DNA of 17,895 nt from Fusobacteriaceae bacterium (lineage in GTDB: Bacteria; Fusobacteriota; Fusobacteriia; Fusobacteriales; Fusobacteriaceae). Numbering within the stretch: position 1 is the stretch's first letter; each line of letters opens with the position of its first letter. Below the pieces are notes generated by a model that had not been told where the DNA came from, did no database searches, and saw only the letters and a program-made list of their open reading frames with translations. The position numbers and the translations under genes were made by a program. The stretch covers positions 1 through 17,895 of the forward strand of contig DAOUPY010000005.1 in assembly GCA_030625925.1 (NCBI GenBank). The letters run 5' to 3'. Shown here piece after piece: positions 14,551 through 17,895 of this stretch.

Positions 14551-15741
14551 ATGTCAGTATATGAAGAATCGCTAAAATTGCATATCGAAAACAGGGGTAA
14601 GATTGAAGTTATTTCAAAAGTTTCTGTAAAGACTAAGGAGGATTTAAGTCTAGCTTATTCACCGGGTGTAGCAGAACCTTGTAAGAGAATTGCTGCGAAT
14701 AAAAATGATGTTTATAAGTATACAGCTAAAGGAAATATGGTAGCGATAATTACAGATGGTACAGCAGTATTAGGATTAGGAGATATCGGTCCTGAAGCAG
14801 CACTTCCAGTAATGGAAGGAAAAGCAATTTTATTTAAAGAATTTGGTGGAGTAGATGCATTCCCAATCTGTTTGGATACTACAGATACTGAAGAAATTAT
14901 TAGAACTTGTAAGTTATTAGCACCTTCTTTTGGAGGGATAAACTTAGAAGATATAGCAGCTCCTAAATGTGTTGAAATAGAAAGAAGATTAATAGAAGAA
15001 TTAGATATTCCTGTATTCCATGATGATCAGCATGGTACTGCAATAGTTACTACAGCAGCAGTAATAAACTCAGCTAAATTATTAGGTAAAAACATCTCTG
15101 ACTTAAAAGTATCTATGATCGGTACTGGTTCAGCAGGATCATCTATCGCTAGAATGCTTAAGGGATTAGGAGTTAAATCATTATACGCTTATAACTCAAA
15201 GGGTGTAGTTACTCAAGCTAAATATGACAAATATAGATTTTTAGTAAAAGAATTATTGGATCAAAACATCATCGATACTCCAGAAAACTTAGAAGAAGAT
15301 ACAGTTGCTGGAATGATGAAAGGAACAGATATATTTGTAGGAGTATCTGCACCAGGAATGGTTACCAAAGATATGGTCAGATCTATGAATACAGATCCTA
15401 TTATCTTAGCTATGGCAAACCCTACACCTGAAATCATGCCTGAGGATGCTTTAGAAGCTGGAGCAGCAATAGTAGGAACAGGTAGATCAGATTACCCTAA
15501 CCAAGTAAACAATGTATTAGCATTCCCAGGATTATTTAAGGGAGCCTTGGAAGCTGGTGCTACAGTAATTAACGATGAGATGAAGATAGCAGCTGCGTAT
15601 GGTATTGCCAATGTATTAAAGGAAGAGGAATTAAGAGCAGACTATATTATTCCAAGTCCATTTGATGACAGAGTAGCAAATGTTGTAGCTGAAACTGTTA
15701 AGAAAATCGCTATAGAGAATAACTTAATCAGAAAACAATAA
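14551..15741 (+). CDS. Malic enzyme, short bacterial form
   Basis: A 396-residue cytosolic enzyme that oxidatively decarboxylates malate to pyruvate, CO2 and NAD(P)H. Motifs: YSPGVAEP (36-43) with the catalytic Tyr36; DGTAVLGLGDIGP (69-81); GKAILFKEFGG (90-100) with the catalytic Lys91; metal ligands in NLEDI (E133, D134) and HDDQHGTA (D159); Rossmann loop GTGSAG (191-196); ANPTPEI; and GTGRSDYPNQVNNV. It is the short form without the C-terminal phosphotransacetylase-like domain of E. coli-type MaeB. The residue after the second strand is YNSKG where NAD(P) enzymes often have D-x-KG, so cofactor choice is left open. GAAGGAG precedes the ATG. Aspartase follows after 108 nt, linking it to aspartate and fumarate breakdown. 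Confidence 0.92.
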   Translation: MSVYEESLKLHIENRGKIEVISKVSVKTKEDLSLAYSPGVAEPCKRIAANKNDVYKYTAKGNMVAIITDGTAVLGLGDIGPEAALPVMEGKAILFKEFGGVDAFPICLDTTDTEEIIRTCKLLAPSFGGINLEDIAAPKCVEIERRLIEELDIPVFHDDQHGTAIVTTAAVINSAKLLGKNISDLKVSMIGTGSAGSSIARMLKGLGVKSLYAYNSKGVVTQAKYDKYRFLVKELLDQNIIDTPENLEEDTVAGMMKGTDIFVGVSAPGMVTKDMVRSMNTDPIILAMANPTPEIMPEDALEAGAAIVGTGRSDYPNQVNNVLAFPGLFKGALEAGATVINDEMKIAAAYGIANVLKEEELRADYIIPSPFDDRVANVVAETVKKIAIENNLIRKQ

Positions 15742-15757
15742 TTATAGTAAAACTTAT

Positions 15758-15796
15758 GTATTTACCCTACTTAATAGTAGGGTAAATACTGTTTAT
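15758..15796 (+). terminator. Hairpin between the malic enzyme and aspartase genes
   Basis: A perfect 14-bp stem with TAAT loop (15758-15771 with 15776-15789, arms GTATTTACCCTACT). The following TGTTTATTG is only moderately T-rich, so it may be a leaky terminator or an RNA processing/stability hairpin that sets the ratio of the two messages. Confidence 0.6.
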
Positions 15797-15849
15797 TGTA
15801 TAGTAAGTAGTTAATTTGAAAACATCAAATATTAAAAGGGGAGTTTAAA

Positions 15850-17280
15850 ATGATTAAATTTAGGACTGAGGGAGACTCATTGGGAACAATGGAAGTCCCT
15901 GCAAATGCATATTATGGAATCCAATCACTCAGAGCAAGAAATAACTTTGGAATCACAGGATACAAGTTATCTTCTACATTTATTAAATCAATGGCAATGG
16001 TAAAGAAGGCGACATCACTTATGAATTTAGAAGCTGGAGTAATAGAAAAAGATGTTGCTGACGCGATGATCCAAGCCAGTGAGGAGATCATAGATGGTAA
16101 ATTTCATGATCAATTTATTACAGATGTAATTCAAGGTGGAGCAGGAACTTCCATGAATATGAATGTCAATGAAGTTATTGCCAATAGAGCCAATGAACTT
16201 CTGGGTGGAAAATTGGGGAAATATGAATTTGTTACTCCTAATGATCATGTTAATTACGGACAATCCACGAATGATGTAATTCCTACAAGTGGAAAATTGA
16301 CTGTAATACAACTATGTGAATCACTATTAAGTGAATTAGAAGAATTAAAAAAATCTTTATACGAAAAAGGAGCAGAATTTGACCATGTTATCAAGATGGG
16401 AAGAACTCATCTTCAAGATGCTATCCCTATTAGATTAGGACAAGAATTCAAAGCCTATGCTAGACCTATAAGAAGAGATATCAAGAGAATAAAAGAAACA
16501 TTGGAAGATTTTTACTTTGTTAATATGGGAGCTACAGCTGTAGGAACTGGATTAAATGCAGATACTACATATGTAAAGGATATTGCGGCTAAATTAGGGG
16601 AAGTAACTGGAATGGATTTCAAACAGAGTACAGACCTTGTAGATGGGACTAGAAACTTAGATGGCTTTGTATGGTTATCATCGGCATTAAAAGTATGTGC
16701 TGTAAACTTATCTAAGATGGCAAATGATCTTAGATTGATGGCATCTGGACCTAGAGCTGGATTCTTTGAAATCAACTTACCTATGAGACAACCTGGATCA
16801 TCTATCATGCCTGGAAAAGTTAATCCCGTTATCCCTGAAGTAATGAATCAAGTTTCTTTCCAAATTTTTGGAAATGATCTAACAATAACTAAGGCTGCAG
16901 AAGCTGGACAATTGGAACTAAATGTATTTGAACCAGTGTTATTCTTTAACTTATTCCAATCTATCCAAATCTTAAAAAATGGTGCTCAAACACTGAACTA
17001 TAACTGTATCAAGGGAATCACTCCTAATGCAGAAAGAACTAAAGAAATGGTTCAAAATTCAATTGGAATCATCACTGCTATCAACCCACATGTAGGGTAT
17101 GAGAATGCATCTGAAGTTGCAAAAGAATCATTAAAAACAGGTAGAACTGTAAGAGAACTTACGGTAGAAAAAGGATTATTAACTGATAAAGAATTAGATA
17201 TTATATTAGATGTATATAATATGACTAACCCTGGGATCTCTGGAAAAGAATTAATGGATGAAAAGAAAAAGAATAAATAA
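15850..17280 (+). CDS. aspA: Aspartate ammonia-lyase (aspartase)
   Basis: A 476-residue homotetrameric fumarase/aspartase-superfamily enzyme that deaminates L-aspartate to fumarate and ammonia in the cytosol. N-terminal VPANAYYGIQSLRARNNF resembles aspartase rather than FumC (which has KYWGAQTQRS). Conserved regions: GAGTSMNMNVNEV (97-109), GQSTNDV (137-143), GRTHLQDA (184-191) and the signature loop GSSIMPGKVNP (316-326) with the catalytic Ser318. The following VIPEVMNQV is the aspartase version; fumarases have TQCEA. Length is normal. GGGGAG lies 7 nt before the ATG. It may be co-transcribed with the malic enzyme through the hairpin at 15758. Its product fumarate is the substrate of the class I fumarase encoded upstream. 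Confidence 0.92.
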   Translation: MIKFRTEGDSLGTMEVPANAYYGIQSLRARNNFGITGYKLSSTFIKSMAMVKKATSLMNLEAGVIEKDVADAMIQASEEIIDGKFHDQFITDVIQGGAGTSMNMNVNEVIANRANELLGGKLGKYEFVTPNDHVNYGQSTNDVIPTSGKLTVIQLCESLLSELEELKKSLYEKGAEFDHVIKMGRTHLQDAIPIRLGQEFKAYARPIRRDIKRIKETLEDFYFVNMGATAVGTGLNADTTYVKDIAAKLGEVTGMDFKQSTDLVDGTRNLDGFVWLSSALKVCAVNLSKMANDLRLMASGPRAGFFEINLPMRQPGSSIMPGKVNPVIPEVMNQVSFQIFGNDLTITKAAEAGQLELNVFEPVLFFNLFQSIQILKNGAQTLNYNCIKGITPNAERTKEMVQNSIGIITAINPHVGYENASEVAKESLKTGRTVRELTVEKGLLTDKELDIILDVYNMTNPGISGKELMDEKKKNK

Positions 17281-17288
17281 TTTATATC

Positions 17289-17333
17289 AAAAAAAAGATA
17301 ACTTCTATATTCTATAGAAGTTATCTTTTTTTG
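17289..17333. terminator. Bidirectional terminator after aspartase
   Basis: A 20-bp perfect stem (17290-17309 with 17313-17332; GATAACTTCTATA core) with a 3-nt loop, flanked by A7 and T7 so that each strand ends in a U run. It serves aspartase and the convergent surface protein gene. Confidence 0.9.
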
Positions 17334-17379
17334 ATCCTGCCGGTATCTTTAAATATTTCCCCTCAATAATTAAAAGCTT

Positions 17380-17895
17380 TTATAATCTGCCATCTATATT
17401 AAAAAATGGAAAAACCGGGAAGAATCCATTTTTAGCAAAGTTAATAAATCCCACTTGAACACCTTGTAAATCATTTTTAAAGTTAACTGCTCCCAGTTGG
17501 AAAGTTTTATTTTCTGCATAATTTACAATTCCAATATCAACTATAGATTCTCCCTGATTAAAGTTGATTCCTCCTAAATTAATCACTGATTTCTTCTGGT
17601 TAAAGTTAACGAATCCCAACTGCAATCCATTGAAATCATTGGTATAGTTAACTCCTCCCCAAACAACACCTTTAGACTGGCCTAAATGGATATTTGCTAT
17701 CCCTATTCCTACCCCTGTAAATGAATTATTTACCTTGTTAGCTCCAATCCAAAATGGACTTAACTGAACCCCTGTAAAATTATCCGTTTCACCTAATGCT
17801 AAAATATTTATATCCAAGCCGCTCATATTTGTATTTTTACCATAGAGCAAGTTAAGCCTTACACCTTTTACAGTTTGATCTGCCGGCAGATTAGT
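17380..17895 (-). CDS. Surface repeat protein, LA_2272-like, 5' end outside the window
   Basis: At least 171 residues are visible; the frame stays open through the window edge (TNLPADQTVKGVRLNL leads in), so an apparent TTG start at 17850 is not real and the signal peptide lies outside. The visible part reads GVRLNLLYGKNTNMSGLDI and then tandem units of about 14-20 residues with the pattern G-x-Q-x-G-x-x-N-F (GLQLGFVNF, FQLGAVNF, GVQVGFINF) and related INLGGINF and VDIGIVNY. Such glycine/asparagine repeats in alternate small/hydrophobic order suggest a stacked-beta surface or outer-membrane-associated protein of the kind annotated as LA_2272-type repeat proteins in Leptospira and fusobacteria. 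It ends FPVFPFFNIDGRL. No molecular function is known. Confidence 0.7.
   Translation of the reverse strand, partial: TNLPADQTVKGVRLNLLYGKNTNMSGLDINILALGETDNFTGVQLSPFWIGANKVNNSFTGVGIGIANIHLGQSKGVVWGGVNYTNDFNGLQLGFVNFNQKKSVINLGGINFNQGESIVDIGIVNYAENKTFQLGAVNFKNDLQGVQVGFINFAKNGFFPVFPFFNIDGRL

Noticed and set aside
15850..17280. Class II fumarase (FumC) instead of aspartase
   Set aside because: The N-terminal AYYGIQSLRA and the NPVIPEVMNQV segment after the signature are of the aspartase type.

Overview
The window looks like a chromosomal stretch from an AT-rich anaerobic bacterium of the Fusobacteriota, most like the marine, amino-acid- or dicarboxylate-fermenting genera (Psychrilyobacter, Propionigenium, Ilyobacter). 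This is an inference from low GC, strong AGGAGG-type ribosome binding sites, heavy AGA/TTA codon use, a two-subunit oxygen-sensitive class I fumarase next to a short malic enzyme and an aspartase, and a surface-repeat protein of a type known from fusobacteria and Leptospira. There are no tRNA or rRNA genes, CRISPR arrays or insertion sequences.

Layout. (1) 1-1197 (+): FAD/NAD(P)H oxidoreductase of the rubredoxin-reductase type, followed by a terminator. (2) 1388-4295 (+): a possible 20-residue ORF, then a tight operon of a diacylglycerol-kinase-type lipid kinase, a uridine-kinase-like nucleoside kinase with a ThrRS-like N-terminus, and a small lipoprotein. It ends at a hairpin shared with the next gene. 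(3) 4339-6387 (-): a 682-residue protein with a degenerate SIR2-like domain, an acidic low-complexity linker and an unrecognised beta-rich C-terminus. (4) 6655-8193 (+): fumarase alpha and beta subunits. (5) 8298-9422 (-): YkvI-type LeuT-fold membrane protein behind a strong promoter overlapped by a 19-bp palindrome. (6) 9602-9712 (+): 36-codon remnant of an MscS channel C-terminus. (7) 9872-12844 (-): membrane-bound sensor with two periplasmic solute-binding domains, GGDEF and EAL; just upstream lies a remnant of a second EAL domain (12913-13090). (8) 13178-14041 (-): RpiR-family regulator, divergent from (9) 14551-17280 (+): malic enzyme and aspartase. (10) 17380-17895 (-): a surface repeat protein that continues beyond the window.

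Together, aspartase (aspartate to fumarate + NH3), class I fumarase (fumarate to malate) and malic enzyme (malate to pyruvate + CO2 + reduced cofactor) form a complete aspartate/fumarate-to-pyruvate route, split into two loci in one 11-kb region. The RpiR regulator, the YkvI-like transporter and the solute-sensing c-di-GMP protein lie between them and are plausible regulatory or transport partners, but only by position.

The least explained item is the degenerate SIR2-like protein. The two gene remnants, the palindrome clusters in the two regulator/transporter control regions and the leader ORFs are the other points worth a second look.
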